From Paraglaciecola sp030730205 (GTDB lineage Bacteria > Pseudomonadota > Gammaproteobacteria > Enterobacterales > Alteromonadaceae): a DNA stretch of 64,000 nucleotides. The stretch is taken from NCBI RefSeq assembly GCF_052119645.1, contig NZ_JBGQOM010000003.1, positions 248,001-312,000 on the forward strand. Direction: 5' to 3'. The notes below the pieces were generated by a model. The model made no database searches. It saw nothing but the letters and a program-made list of their open reading frames with translations, and was not told the DNA's origin. Of this stretch, positions 53,310-62,343 are shown in pieces. Made by a program: the position numbers and the translations under genes. Every line of letters begins with the position of its first letter. The stretch's first letter is position 1.

Positions 53310-54746
53310 ATGTTCAGTGCATTAAGAACAAATCGCAATGTAACGCCCTGCTACAAAGGCATTTGGCGTCGAGTAGTCATGATGCTCACGTTAAGTTGTT
53401 TCAGTTACATGACTCATGGTGCGAGCAACATTCCAGATATCTCCGATAAACAACTCAATGCGCAATATTGGCAGCAAAAGCTGACACAGGATCAATGGAT
53501 GTCGATGAAAAACAGCCAAGTTAAAGCCTTTAATCAGCTACTATTTACCCACAATGAACACATGGTACAACCTCTACAAACAGCAGATAGTCTTAGTAAG
53601 GTTGAGCTGCTAGGAAAACTATCCCGTATAAGCGCAGTGCCAAGCAGTGCAAGGTTTTACGCCGATGGCACACAACTGACCCAATCGCATTTTCAACACT
53701 ATCTCGACAACCTTAATACTCAATCCATAAAAAAAATGAATGCGGTGCAGTTTGGTCTGGTAGTGAAACGCTCAGCCATGCGCACCTTTCCCACCCTCGA
53801 TAAAGTTTACAACGAGCAAATGGATCTTGATCTAGACCGCTTTCAAGAAACCGCAGTGTTCCCGGGTGAAGCGGTCGCTATATTGCTTAGCAGTACCGAC
53901 AATAAGTGGTTTTTGGTGCAAAACTACAACTATCTCGCGTGGGTAGAGCAAGAGGCTATTGCCATTGGTGATAAACAAGCATTGATTCAGTACACTGATC
54001 AGAGCGACTTTTTAATGATAACAGGGGCAAAAGTCTTCACCTCTTATGTGCCTAATGAGCCAAAAATCTCGCAAGTACAATTGGATATGGGCGTCAAATT
54101 GCCACTACTAAGTGCTGGACAACAGCACAAAGAATTATACGGACAAAGTACCGCGGGCAATTATGAAGTTGAGTTGCCCACCAGAAACGAGGACGGCAGC
54201 CTTAGTTTTAAAACCGCATTAATTGGGCGCACTCAAGATGTCCAGCAAGGTTACCTTGAGTTTACCCCAAAGCATGTTATTGCTCAGGCGTTTAAGTTTT
54301 TAGGAGAACGTTATGGCTGGGGACACGACTATAATGGCCGCGATTGCACCGGCTTTGTAGGCGAAATTTATAAAACGTTCGGTATCTTAATGCCCCGTAA
54401 TTCAGGCCAACAAGGCAAGGGAGAATACGGTACTAATTTTCGTTTCAATGCCTCAACTGAAGTTGCAGCAAAAATGGCGGTTATCGATCAATTACAGGTT
54501 GGCGATCTCATCTATATTCCTGGTCATGTTATGGTGTATTTAGGCAAAGAAAACGGTCAACCTTTTGTCATCCATGATGTTAAAGGCTTAGCTTATTGGA
54601 CACCCGATGGCGATTATTACAGTGGTGTTTTAAACGCCGTATCGGTTACGCCTTTAATTAAATTACAGTTAAACAAACAAACGACTTATCTAGACAAAAT
54701 CTATAATATTAAACGCATTACCCTGACCAGCAAACAAGAGCGTTAA
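53310..54746 (+). CDS. SH3-domain NlpC/P60 peptidase (gamma-D-Glu-diaminoacid endopeptidase-like)
   Basis: Exported cysteine peptidase of 478 aa, like YkfC, that cuts the D-Glu-gamma-DAP bond in muropeptides or freed stem peptides. A signal peptide lies within the first ~38 residues (MMLTLSCFSYMTHGA core). An N-terminal helical region and SH3-like modules (about 150-300, SAMRTFPTLDKVY and FLVQNYNYLAWVEQ) precede the NlpC/P60 domain: Cys346 in GRDCTGFVG, His406 in GHVMVYLG, and a third polar residue near HDVKG. The start is unsettled: ATG 53310 or the ATGATG 23 codons later. It is first in an operon with the epimerase (6-bp gap) and the L,D-transpeptidase-like gene. Confidence 0.9.
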   Translation: MFSALRTNRNVTPCYKGIWRRVVMMLTLSCFSYMTHGASNIPDISDKQLNAQYWQQKLTQDQWMSMKNSQVKAFNQLLFTHNEHMVQPLQTADSLSKVELLGKLSRISAVPSSARFYADGTQLTQSHFQHYLDNLNTQSIKKMNAVQFGLVVKRSAMRTFPTLDKVYNEQMDLDLDRFQETAVFPGEAVAILLSSTDNKWFLVQNYNYLAWVEQEAIAIGDKQALIQYTDQSDFLMITGAKVFTSYVPNEPKISQVQLDMGVKLPLLSAGQQHKELYGQSTAGNYEVELPTRNEDGSLSFKTALIGRTQDVQQGYLEFTPKHVIAQAFKFLGERYGWGHDYNGRDCTGFVGEIYKTFGILMPRNSGQQGKGEYGTNFRFNASTEVAAKMAVIDQLQVGDLIYIPGHVMVYLGKENGQPFVIHDVKGLAYWTPDGDYYSGVLNAVSVTPLIKLQLNKQTTYLDKIYNIKRITLTSKQER

Positions 54747-54752
54747 ACGTCT

Positions 54753-55856
54753 ATGAAAATCACCGCAGTTCGCTTTGCTAAGTTAGATGTACCATTAAAA
54801 ACACCGTTTAAAACGGCCGTTCGCACCGTACAAGATATTTGTGACTTAGTGGTGATAGTCGAAACCGACTGTGGCCAAGTTGGTTATGGTGCGGCCCCTT
54901 CCACACCAGTGATTACCGGCGATACTCATGGCTCAATGTTTTATGCCATCGCCAATGTGATCGCGCCGCGAATTATTGGTATGGATATCGAAGAGCTTAA
55001 TACGATATGCCAACGTATCCAACATGCCATCATCGGTAATAGTAGCGCTAAAGCGGCCATCGAAATCGCCATATACGACTTATGGGCAAAGCACTTTCAA
55101 GCGCCTCTTTATAAGGTCTTAGGCGGCGGAAAAACCCAACTTCGTACAGATGTAACCATCAGCGTTGATCATATCGATAAAATGTTGGCTGACGCCCACC
55201 TCGCTATCACCCAAGGCTTTGACATACTTAAAATTAAGATTGGTACTGATATCGAAGACGACATCAACAGAGTCAGTACCCTCTATCAAGCCCTGCACAA
55301 ACAAGCGACTATGCGACTTGATGTAAACCAAGGGTGGACTGCCAAGCAGACCGTCTATGCGATGCAAAAATTAGAGCACCGCGGAGTTGAGCTTGAACTG
55401 ATTGAACAACCCGTGAAAAATAAAGATATCGACGGTTTGCGTTATATTAGCGAACGTATTACTACACCAGTCATGGCCGACGAAAGCGCTTTTTCTGCGC
55501 TGCAGGTCATCGAACTGATCCGCACAGGTGCGGCAGATATCATTAACATTAAGCTGATGAAAAGTGCAGGACTGAGCAATGCCATTAAAATCGCTGACTT
55601 GGCAGAATTGTACGCCATTCCCTGTATGATTGGCTGTATGCTTGAAGGTAGTATCAGTGTTGCTGCTGCTGCACATTTAGCAAGTGCCAAAGCGTCTAGT
55701 ATTACCTTGATTGACTTAGACGGCCCGACACTGGGTAAATATGATCCTGTTGTAGGTGGCGTTAATTTTAACCACTCACATATTCAATTAGGTCAAGGCC
55801 ACGGTTTAGGCATTGACGGAATTAACGGTTTACAGGAGTTAACATGGCCTTTTTAA
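54753..55856 (+). CDS. Dipeptide (L-Ala-D/L-Glu) epimerase, enolase superfamily
   Basis: Cytoplasmic enolase-superfamily epimerase, 367 aa, like YcjG/YkfB, which turns the D-Glu of L-Ala-D-Glu from peptidoglycan into L-Glu so that ordinary dipeptidases can use it. An N-terminal capping domain (about 1-125) is followed by the TIM barrel with the catalytic Lys motif ILKIKIGTD (second Lys of KIK), metal ligands Asp in LDVNQGW, Glu in LELIEQPV and Asp in VMADESAF, and the second Lys in INIKLMKSAG. It lies directly after the NlpC/P60 gene whose product would free this dipeptide, strongly supporting the assignment. The next gene overlaps its end by 13 bp. Confidence 0.93.
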   Translation: MKITAVRFAKLDVPLKTPFKTAVRTVQDICDLVVIVETDCGQVGYGAAPSTPVITGDTHGSMFYAIANVIAPRIIGMDIEELNTICQRIQHAIIGNSSAKAAIEIAIYDLWAKHFQAPLYKVLGGGKTQLRTDVTISVDHIDKMLADAHLAITQGFDILKIKIGTDIEDDINRVSTLYQALHKQATMRLDVNQGWTAKQTVYAMQKLEHRGVELELIEQPVKNKDIDGLRYISERITTPVMADESAFSALQVIELIRTGAADIINIKLMKSAGLSNAIKIADLAELYAIPCMIGCMLEGSISVAAAAHLASAKASSITLIDLDGPTLGKYDPVVGGVNFNHSHIQLGQGHGLGIDGINGLQELTWPF

Positions 55857-56623
55857 CCTTACGCAACACCCTTATTATGCTAAGCCTTAGCGTGGCAAGT
55901 TTACTTAGCGCCTGCGTAAGTCAGCCTAAAACTGACTTGCCCCTGCTGCAGCGTGTTGATACCCAGCAACTTGTATTAGTTATTGCGGATGATTGGGAAG
56001 CGAACACGGCCACCTTACAGAAATTTGAGTGGCAAAATAATCACTGGCAAGCGGTTGATGAAGCCTTTGCTGTCAATATCGGTCGCACCGGACTCGCTTG
56101 GGGCTTAGGATTGCACTCAGCGCAAAAGGGCTATTACAAACAAGAAGGAGATGGTAAAGCCACTGCTGGTGTTTTTGATCTAAGCCATACCTTTGGCTAC
56201 CTAGAACAGTTAAATACTGCTATGCCTTATACCCCTATGACCGCCAGTAACTATTGCATTGATGTGAATGGTTCTTCTTTTTATAACCAAATAGTTGATG
56301 AGAATTTGGTGGGTAAAGACGCGGTTAAAGACTCGACTGAACCCATGCGCCGCGATATTCATAACAATAATCAAGACATCTACAAAAAGGGCATTGTACT
56401 TGACCACAATGTGGCCAATATTAGTGGGCAAGGTAGCTGTATCTTTTTGCATATGTGGTTTGGTCCTGGTGTGGCAACAGCAGGTTGTACTGCGATGTCA
56501 GAGCCCGACATGGACCGCCTCTTGGCTTGGTTAGATCCGACAAAAAGCCCTCGCTATGTCGCCTTGCCAAAAGCAGAGTATTTGGCAAAACAACAAGCAT
56601 GGGGCCTACCTATCATTAACTAA
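55844..56623 (+). CDS. YkuD-type L,D-transpeptidase/L,D-carboxypeptidase-like lipoprotein
   Basis: Periplasmic lipid-anchored protein of 259 aa. Lipobox LSAC (MLSLSVASLLSACVS, Cys about residue 23). The catalytic YkuD signature is HMWFGPGVATAGCTAMSEP (Cys about residue 212), of the COG3786-like branch. The gene start overlaps the end of the epimerase gene by 13 bp, so the two are translationally coupled. In this operon a carboxypeptidase or hydrolase action on scavenged tetrapeptides fits better than cross-linking, but sequence cannot decide between them. Confidence 0.85.
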   Translation: MAFLTLRNTLIMLSLSVASLLSACVSQPKTDLPLLQRVDTQQLVLVIADDWEANTATLQKFEWQNNHWQAVDEAFAVNIGRTGLAWGLGLHSAQKGYYKQEGDGKATAGVFDLSHTFGYLEQLNTAMPYTPMTASNYCIDVNGSSFYNQIVDENLVGKDAVKDSTEPMRRDIHNNNQDIYKKGIVLDHNVANISGQGSCIFLHMWFGPGVATAGCTAMSEPDMDRLLAWLDPTKSPRYVALPKAEYLAKQQAWGLPIIN

Positions 56624-56935
56624 CTGTCACGAGTGCGGGAGTGTATTAGGTATATCCCGCCGCATCCGCTATTGTTTGTCGTCAGCAGTTGATTTTGCTT
56701 CAAACCCTGCGCTTTGCGAGCAACAAGCCCGAGATAGCACCCGCCATACCCAGTTAGCGCGCGATTTTCATGTTGTCCTTTCATATATTACAATTTAACA
56801 ATCGATGTATTGCGCTGAGTAAAGTTAAGGGCTAAGTTACACGATTACTTGCCCATAAATTGATGGTCTTAGTGTTGAGTCTATTGGCACTCACTGGAAG
56901 TTGTTAAAAACCGAAGAAAATTGGAAAACTAAGAC
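56624..56935. other. Intergenic region after the epimerase operon
   Basis: 312 bp in which I see no convincing gene, repeat or terminator. A short open frame reading from the end of the lipoprotein gene has no ribosome site and no recognisable product. It probably holds the promoter of the receiver-TPR gene. Confidence 0.4.
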
Positions 56936-58591
56936 GTGATAGAAATACCCCCACAAAAGCCCCTTGAAGCACAAAAGGTCTTGATTATCGACGGACAAAC
57001 ACTTGTGCACGATGTCATCAAGTCAGCGTTGATGGAACTGAATATCAAACATGTTCAAAGTGCTGAAAATGCCTATTTTGCGCTTCGTTTATGTGAAGAA
57101 ATGACTTTTGATGTGGTGCTTATTTCATTTGACGTAAAAAGTGACAAAGACGGATTTAACTTATTAGAAGAAATGAAACTCAAGGGTTTTATTACTAAAA
57201 CCACCACTGTGGTATTTTTAAGTGCCGACACGTCCTCTGGTTTAGTTAATTGTGTCGTTGAACTACAACCCAGTGATTTTTGGGTTAAGCCCTTAGATCG
57301 CCATAAGATTGAAAAACGTTTTAGTTATTTATTCGAAATTAAAAAACGCCTCTATCGCCTGAATTTTTGCGTAGACAAGCAAGAATATGCCACAGCCATT
57401 TATTATGCTGAGCGTCAACTTGCTGACCCCGTGCTGGCTCAGTTCCATCCACAAATAAATCGAGTGATTGGCGATTGTCTGCTATCACTTTTACAATTTG
57501 AGCAGGCCGAAAACCTGTATAAAAAACTACTTGGGCAATATAAATACGGCTGGATTTCAGTCAACTTAGCACGCAGCTTACTCAAACAAGATAAATTTGC
57601 AGAGGCACAAGCGCTACTCAATCAACTGTTAGAGCGAGATGACACCCGATTTACGGCCTACGATGTATTAGCCGAGTACTACATCGAAAAAGAAAACTAC
57701 GAAAAAGGCTACGAAATTATCAAAGAGGCAACCAAACTTGCTCCTCGTAATATTGCCAGAAATAAAAAGTCATGGAACTTAGCCCGACTAAATCATGATC
57801 GCCAGGGCCAGTATATGGCCACTCAGAATATGGCCAAATATGCCAAAAATTCGATACACGATTCACCTCATTTAAGCTTAAATGTAATCCGGGCAGCTAT
57901 CGATTTAGCCGGTACGCTGTCAGGGCCTGAAAGTATTAAATTACTAAGTAAAACTGAGCGAGACCTTGTTAAGTTACAAAGTGACTTTGGCGCACAAAAC
58001 CAACTGGGCGAGCAACTCAGTGTAATTAGCGCCCGTATGCTTAATTTAAAAAATGACAAAAAAGCCGCCGAAGCCATTGTTTCAGAGTTGCTCAATATCA
58101 AACAACATCATTCTATTGAAGATACCTTAGACAAGGTAAAGGCGTTTCACGAACTCGGCTACTGGGAACAGTCTTTGGCCTTGTTAGACGATATTAAAAC
58201 GCAAATAGAAGGTGATTCTTTTACTGCCCAAGTAATAAACGAATACATAGAACAAGAGAGCAAAGAACGAGCCTCAATTCATTATTCGCCCAAAGAACTG
58301 GTTGATATGGCCTCAGCCCACTATCGCAGTAAACGTTACAAACCGTCTTACGAACTATTAAAACAAGCTCTCGTATTAACGCCTAAAAATACCAATATTG
58401 CGCTAAGTTTGCTTAAAGTCATTGCTAAAATCGCGGTTGATATACGCTTGGAAGATGAGCACGTTAACGTGTATGAGCAGTGCAAAAGCTTAGTAAGTGA
58501 CTGTCCTTTAACTGAAGCTCAAGTCGCTAAAATAGATGAGTATGATCAGATACTTAACCCCATATTTAAGCAAAAAACCAAAAAAGCGTAG
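56936..58591 (+). CDS. Response regulator receiver-TPR protein, GTG start
   Basis: Cytoplasmic regulator-like protein of 551 aa, with a receiver domain (about 10-135) and a long helical repeat region (about 140-545) of tetratricopeptide type (ENLYKKLLGQY, EAQALLNQLLERDDTRFTAY, KGYEIIKEATKLAPRN). There is no DNA-binding or enzymatic output domain, so it probably acts by protein contacts, like Vibrio VieB-type proteins. The usual phospho-acceptor Asp in strand 3 is not clearly in place: VVLISFDVKSDKDGF has a Ser or a shifted Asp there, while the late VKPLD (Lys) motif is intact. It may therefore be a pseudo-receiver. GTG 56936 has only a weak GGAA upstream. Confidence 0.85.
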   Translation: MIEIPPQKPLEAQKVLIIDGQTLVHDVIKSALMELNIKHVQSAENAYFALRLCEEMTFDVVLISFDVKSDKDGFNLLEEMKLKGFITKTTTVVFLSADTSSGLVNCVVELQPSDFWVKPLDRHKIEKRFSYLFEIKKRLYRLNFCVDKQEYATAIYYAERQLADPVLAQFHPQINRVIGDCLLSLLQFEQAENLYKKLLGQYKYGWISVNLARSLLKQDKFAEAQALLNQLLERDDTRFTAYDVLAEYYIEKENYEKGYEIIKEATKLAPRNIARNKKSWNLARLNHDRQGQYMATQNMAKYAKNSIHDSPHLSLNVIRAAIDLAGTLSGPESIKLLSKTERDLVKLQSDFGAQNQLGEQLSVISARMLNLKNDKKAAEAIVSELLNIKQHHSIEDTLDKVKAFHELGYWEQSLALLDDIKTQIEGDSFTAQVINEYIEQESKERASIHYSPKELVDMASAHYRSKRYKPSYELLKQALVLTPKNTNIALSLLKVIAKIAVDIRLEDEHVNVYEQCKSLVSDCPLTEAQVAKIDEYDQILNPIFKQKTKKA

Positions 58592-58596
58592 GCCTA

Positions 58597-59397
58597 TTAC
58601 TTTGCTCTGCAAGTCGCTGTTGTGGGAAAGTGTAGGTCTTTGGAGTGAAACTTAAGAGACTCAGTAAACTCTCCGCTGTCAATATAAGCCTGTAATTGTT
58701 GGTCAATGATCGTTTTAACCGACTGCATATCCCGACGAATGACGAAAGACAAGGGCACAGCACTTGTTGGCGTCGGTGATTGATAAATAGTAACAGTACA
58801 AAACTGGGCGTCTGAAAAGGTCAACGCTGCATTGTAGTTATTCATGACAGCATAATCACAGCGGCCTTTCGCCAACATAGCCGCCATTGCAGTTTGATTA
58901 CTTGAATCCACTCTAATCAGGCTTTGTTGCTGAAAGAAAGGCGCCAATCCGGTATACACAAAACCAGTGCGGGTACATATTCGTTTATGGTTTAGCGACT
59001 CAAGAGAAAAATTTTCAGAAAATGGGCGTAAGCCATATAAATATGACTGGTGCTGCATAATAGGCATACTCGATATTAAATTTTCACTATTAGCAAACCA
59101 ATTGGTATTCGCTAATAAAATATCGATTTTGCCCTCGTTTAAAAACTGCTCACTTCGTGTTCGATTAGAATCGACAAAATTTGCTCTCAGCAGGTTTTTT
59201 CGTGCAGTAAAAGCAAAAAAGTCAGCCACTAAACCGTGGTAACGCTGACCTTCATTATCAAAATACGCATAGGGGCGTGAACCCGGAGAGTTAACAGCGA
59301 AGGTCAGGGTTTTAATTGGTTCGGCGACAACTTCTTTACCGGTTAAGATTGACCCGCAAAGTGCGATACACCCTATCAATATTATTCTTCTGTACAA
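58597..59397 (-). CDS. Periplasmic solute-binding protein (SBP_bac_3-like), TTG start
   Basis: Exported binding protein of 266 aa of the extracellular solute-binding family 3 fold. A signal peptide (about 1-25, ending VVAE) is followed by two lobes: TLTFAVNSPGSRPYAYFDNE, GLVADFFAFTARKN, then DILLANTNWFANSENLISSM. The start TTG at 59397 has a full AAGGAGG (59402-59408) four bases upstream. No ABC permease or ATPase gene is near, and such orphan binding proteins in marine gammaproteobacteria often serve sensing rather than transport. It ends 5 bp from the convergent receiver-TPR gene. Ligand unknown. Confidence 0.85.
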   Translation of the reverse strand: MYRRIILIGCIALCGSILTGKEVVAEPIKTLTFAVNSPGSRPYAYFDNEGQRYHGLVADFFAFTARKNLLRANFVDSNRTRSEQFLNEGKIDILLANTNWFANSENLISSMPIMQHQSYLYGLRPFSENFSLESLNHKRICTRTGFVYTGLAPFFQQQSLIRVDSSNQTAMAAMLAKGRCDYAVMNNYNAALTFSDAQFCTVTIYQSPTPTSAVPLSFVIRRDMQSVKTIIDQQLQAYIDSGEFTESLKFHSKDLHFPTTATCRAK

Positions 59398-59598
59398 CGT
59401 TCCTCCTTAAACCACATCATTTCGACTAAAACGGATAATAACCAAAAAGCTAAAATTAGCCGCTAATTTTTACCTAATTTGTGTTTAACCGCTGATTTCC
59501 TGTTCAATCGGCTAAAATGGCTTGTTTTAGGACCATGTATAGCAGCACTAAGCAGCTACTTGCTGAGTAATAGTGGTCTCAGACAAGTAGAAGTAACA

Positions 59599-60468
59599 CT
59601 AACACTCTTGCGCCTTTTGTATGGTTAACTTCCCATCCACATGGATATCCCGTTGCGGGAAGGCAATACAAATGTCGTGCTCATTAAATAGCTCATCTAA
59701 ACGGTAACGAATGTTGCTACGGATCATGCGTAGATGCCCTTCAACACTCGCATTCATCCAAAAATACACCACAAACATGAGGGCGTTATCACCAAAATCA
59801 TCAAAAATGACGACGGGTGCTGGTGTGGTTAACACGTCTTGTTGTTCTGCCACGGCTTGGGCAATTAACTCAGCCACCTTACGACACGGCGAGCCATAAG
59901 CCACGCCCACACTTACTGTTGTGCGCGTCATATTGTCTACCAGAGTCCAATTGACCACGGTATTTTCTAATAGCACACTGTTGGGTATCATCATGTGTAC
60001 GCCATCAGTACGGCGAATGCGGGTCGAGCGAGTATTAATAGCTTCAACATTGCCCTTCACATCACCCACTTCTAAAAAGTCACCGATGCGGATCGGACGC
60101 TCCCACATTAAGATCCAACCACTGATGAAATTGTTAATGATATTTTGCGCCCCAAAGCCAAAACCAATAGCCACCGCACCCGACAAGAATGCAAAGGCGG
60201 TAATCGGTACGTTAATTAAATCGAGGGTAGTGATAAATAACGCTAAAAAGGCCAGGATAAAGAGGATACGTCTAACTAAATGTACAACATCAGGCGCAAC
60301 ACCTTTACTGCGCATGCGAGTAGTGATTAATTTAATGGTCCAGCTGATCAGCAAGTAACCAATAAACAAAGCGGTGGGCATGAGCAAAAGATCGGCGAGG
60401 GAAATCGCTTTGTCTTGAACGTTAAATAAGGGTTCATTAAAAAAGGCGATAATTTCAGTTAGGTTCAT
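59599..60468 (-). CDS. MscS-family mechanosensitive channel
   Basis: Small-conductance mechanosensitive channel-like protein, 289 aa, close to E. coli MscS length. N-terminal helices span about residues 25-105; the pore helix has FLSGAVAIGFGFGAQNIINN (Gly/Ala-rich TM3), followed by the beta domain (RIGDFLEVGDVKGNVEAINT) and an alpha/beta C-terminal domain (about 185-280). FNEHDICIAFPQRDIHV is typical near the end. It relieves turgor on osmotic downshock. It is a single gene between the solute-binding protein and dld on the same strand. Confidence 0.95.
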   Translation of the reverse strand: MNLTEIIAFFNEPLFNVQDKAISLADLLLMPTALFIGYLLISWTIKLITTRMRSKGVAPDVVHLVRRILFILAFLALFITTLDLINVPITAFAFLSGAVAIGFGFGAQNIINNFISGWILMWERPIRIGDFLEVGDVKGNVEAINTRSTRIRRTDGVHMMIPNSVLLENTVVNWTLVDNMTRTTVSVGVAYGSPCRKVAELIAQAVAEQQDVLTTPAPVVIFDDFGDNALMFVVYFWMNASVEGHLRMIRSNIRYRLDELFNEHDICIAFPQRDIHVDGKLTIQKAQEC

Positions 60469-60526
60469 GGTTGTCTCAGTGTTCTGCAGTCAGTGTTAAG
60501 CATAGCCTCAAATTCTGACACGATAT

Positions 60527-62227
60527 TTATACTTGGCAGCTGCAGTTACGCTGCTGGCGATCCGTCTTGCCAATGCCGGGATTAAAACTATTGGTAGGGT
60601 CAAGCTGGTGATAAAATTCTCTTAAGCTCTGCTCAGCCTCATACAAATGCCCCACGTTATGTTCTGCGGGGTATTTGGCTGCACGTTCATTTAAGAGCTT
60701 TAGCATGTATTGTTTGACTTTTTTCGCCTCCACACCCTTTTTCAAAATGTAATCTTGATGAAAGACGTGACAGAAAAAATGCCCATAGTAGAGTTTTTTA
60801 TCGATTATCTGATTAAGGTCAGGTGGCAGTGTTTCTAACCAGTCGATATCATTGCGTCGCAGCGCGATATCCAATGATAACAACTCGCCCACCGAATCTT
60901 GATGCATCACTTGATATCGCATGGCTGCGCCCGCTGCGGCAAAACGATGCAATAAGGCGCTGGCGCCTTCGGTGGCATCACATTCGAAATAGTCACCTTG
61001 ATGTTGCTGAAAAAAGCGCGCTAAGTGAGCTTGCGCCTCAGCAATACCGAGGTCACTAATTTTTAGAATTAAATGATGCTCGTATTTATCCCGAAATTGC
61101 AGCATTCGTTTAGGTAAATGCTGTGGAAACGCTCGCCCAATGAGTTGCATTACTTTGTCAGTAAGGTGGCCAGGCAACCACGGTAAGTCCTTAAGCCAGC
61201 CATCGATTCGAGCTTTTAAGGTAAACATAGCAGGTAAGCGGTCTGTACCTAAATGTTTCACGCTTAAAAATGTATCTTTGCCATACTTGGCGGAAATATC
61301 AAAAATATCTCGGTGCAAGTATTCACCCACCTCAGGTAAGTGACGATAATGTTGCAATATGTCCCGGCGTAATTGACCTAGAACAAGCGGGTCATTGCTA
61401 CCAATGTAAAAAACCCTTTCTTGTTTGGCCATGGCAAAGGTATCTAAACGCACGGCAAATACAGCTAATTTACCTGCACAACCGCTGGCTTCAAATAAAC
61501 GCCTTGGGTCTGCATTAAAACGGCTTGGTGAGTTCTCGTTTACCCCTCTAACTCGCTCCTGATACTCTTGATCAGAGGCCAAGGCCACTCCTTTTTTTAA
61601 ATTTGTGGTCGCAAACTTACCGGCCATTAAATTCTGTAATATCTCTTCAGGTTCATTGCCTAGCTCGATGCCTAGGTGATTAACTAACAGCAATTCTCCT
61701 CGCTCGTTAATCCGCGCAAATAAGGCCAATTCTGTGTAGGCAGGGCCGCGTTTTATCAGTGCGCCGCCTGAGTTATTCGCAATACCGCCAACCACTGATG
61801 CACCAAGGCAAGAAGAACCAATTACCGAGTGTGGCGCTCGTCCTAGTGGTTTAAGTTTCTTTTCTAAACTAAACAAGGTTGTACCCGGAAAACTGATTAC
61901 CTGTTGTCCTTGTTCAAGTAACACTATTTGGTCCATGGCGAGAGTATTAATGACCACAACAGGGCGGTCGTAATCATCACCACTTGGCGTTGATCCCTCG
62001 GTTAACCCCGTATTAGCCGCCTGCATAATAATAATGGCCTTGTACTCAACACAGGCTTTTAATACACGATAATAGCTAAGCAAATCTTGAGGCAGCACCA
62101 CGGCTAAGGCAGTGCCGCCACCAGATCGCCACCCCAATCGATATGGGCGCGATTTTTTTTCATCACTTAAAACAAACTGCTGGCCAGCAATGGATTGCAG
62201 CTGTTGTAATAATAGAGAATGTGGCAT
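60527..62227 (-). CDS. dld: Quinone-dependent D-lactate dehydrogenase
   Basis: Membrane-associated FAD enzyme that oxidises D-lactate to pyruvate and passes electrons to quinone, 566 aa, matching Dld of E. coli. The FAD-binding N-terminal domain (about 1-260) has NTGLTEGSTPSG, SFPGTTLFSLEK, HSVIGSSCLGASVVGGIANN and NNSGGALIKRGPAY. The C-terminal membrane-binding and cap part contains KYEHHLILKISD, DYILKKGVEAKK and NSFNPGIGK. D-lactate is a product of MurQ, so this enzyme could close the carbon path from scavenged MurNAc to central metabolism (inference; it also serves methylglyoxal or exogenous lactate). Confidence 0.96.
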   Translation of the reverse strand: MPHSLLLQQLQSIAGQQFVLSDEKKSRPYRLGWRSGGGTALAVVLPQDLLSYYRVLKACVEYKAIIIMQAANTGLTEGSTPSGDDYDRPVVVINTLAMDQIVLLEQGQQVISFPGTTLFSLEKKLKPLGRAPHSVIGSSCLGASVVGGIANNSGGALIKRGPAYTELALFARINERGELLLVNHLGIELGNEPEEILQNLMAGKFATTNLKKGVALASDQEYQERVRGVNENSPSRFNADPRRLFEASGCAGKLAVFAVRLDTFAMAKQERVFYIGSNDPLVLGQLRRDILQHYRHLPEVGEYLHRDIFDISAKYGKDTFLSVKHLGTDRLPAMFTLKARIDGWLKDLPWLPGHLTDKVMQLIGRAFPQHLPKRMLQFRDKYEHHLILKISDLGIAEAQAHLARFFQQHQGDYFECDATEGASALLHRFAAAGAAMRYQVMHQDSVGELLSLDIALRRNDIDWLETLPPDLNQIIDKKLYYGHFFCHVFHQDYILKKGVEAKKVKQYMLKLLNERAAKYPAEHNVGHLYEAEQSLREFYHQLDPTNSFNPGIGKTDRQQRNCSCQV

Positions 62228-62292
62228 TGTCCGTGTTTCCTGAGGAAAAGAGGTGATCAGATATCAAACAACGATACTAAACAATATCTGCT

Positions 62293-62328
62293 CTAGCCTG
62301 TAATCAGATCATGTTGCTTACAGGCTAG
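62293..62328. repeat. Inverted repeat between dld and the DUF2126 gene
   Basis: CTAGCCTGTAA (62293-62303) pairs perfectly with TTACAGGCTAG (62318-62328) around a 14-nt loop, 16 bases beyond the DUF2126 stop. It lacks a T-tract, so it is a weak candidate terminator. Confidence 0.4.
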
Positions 62329-62343
62329 GTGTAGCTTAAAACC

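Noticed and set aside
56556..56798. 80-codon open frame after the YkuD-type gene
   Set aside because: Starts inside that gene in another frame, lacks a ribosome site and has no recognisable product.
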